This document shows positions 5,577-5,683 of a stretch of 5,683 nt of DNA, piece by piece. This stretch comes from Alphaproteobacteria bacterium (GTDB lineage Bacteria; Pseudomonadota; Alphaproteobacteria; Rs-D84): NCBI GenBank assembly GCA_013316395.1, contig WSMU01000038.1, positions 1-5,683 on the forward strand. Direction: 5' to 3'. The notes under the pieces are model-generated. The model searched no databases. It was given only the letters and a program-made list of their open reading frames with translations, and was not told the origin of the DNA. The first letter of the stretch is position 1. Each line of letters begins with the position of its first letter. Both the position numbers and the translations under genes were made by a program.

Positions 5577-5582
5577 AGTATA
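5577..5582 (-). promoter_or_regulatory. Possible -10 element for the 179-aa gene and sufB
   Basis: On the minus strand, TATACT (5582-5577) lies about 36 bases before the ATG at 5540. No good -35 hexamer is found 15-19 bases upstream, so if real the promoter is weak or needs an activator. I saw no convincing IscR-type site. Confidence 0.35.
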
Positions 5583-5632
5583 GCATCTTTTCCCGATTCG
5601 TGCGATTTTATCTTTTGCGGCCTTTTTAGCCC

Positions 5633-5661
5633 TTGCACAGATTCGGTCAAGTTGTTATAAT
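5633..5661 (+). promoter_or_regulatory. Promoter pointing out of the window to the right
   Basis: TTGCAC (5633-5638) and a perfect TATAAT (5656-5661) are separated by exactly 17 bases on the plus strand. Transcription would start near 5668 and leave the window, implying a divergent gene beyond the edge. The very AT-rich tail (5661-5683) fits a promoter region. Confidence 0.5.
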
Positions 5662-5683
5662 AAGCATAAAATATATATAATTT

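Overview
The window carries six protein genes and one strongly structured non-coding stretch. It most likely comes from a bacterium, probably an uncultured, host-associated alphaproteobacterium. That placement is an inference from the Suf-type Fe-S genes, the standard code (all stops are TAA or TAG), strong AAGG/AGGA ribosome sites, and a secreted cysteine-rich protein of a style I associate, from memory only, with gut alphaproteobacteria. No rRNA, tRNA, CRISPR array or transposase is visible.

Right part, minus strand (5540 to 3673): a small protein with one membrane segment and a helical cytoplasmic part lies two bases upstream of sufB, so the two are probably translated as a pair. SufB keeps nearly all known functional residues but is short (441 aa). 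A good plus-strand promoter at 5633-5661 points out of the window, so an unseen divergent gene probably starts beyond the right edge.

Middle (3676 down to 2787): the expected sufB-sufC junction is interrupted. A plus-strand gene for a secreted protein with 17 cysteines sits between them, converging on sufB so tightly that the two stop codons share the palindrome CTAG. Upstream of it is a compact control region. Two divergent core promoters share an 11-bp inverted repeat holding both -35 boxes. The leftward one serves sufC. The rightward one would make an RNA of about 200 nt that folds extensively and ends in a good intrinsic terminator, 26 bases before the TTG start of the cysteine-rich gene. 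A perfect 9-bp alternative pairing would break the terminator, so the region looks like a transcription attenuator, or a free-standing small RNA, or a palindromic repeat that has become one. I do not recognise it as a known RNA family, and it is the most interesting part of the window.

Left part, minus strand (2786 to 21): sufC is a compact ABC ATPase gene with its own promoter and its own terminator. It is followed by a polytopic membrane protein of unknown function, which has its own promoter and whose start I place at 2024. Then comes an AI-2E family (PerM-like) permease, probably co-transcribed with it. SufB and SufC should act together in the SufBC(D) scaffold for Fe-S cluster assembly. 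sufD, sufS and sufE/U are not in the window. The two left-hand membrane proteins have no evident link to Fe-S assembly.
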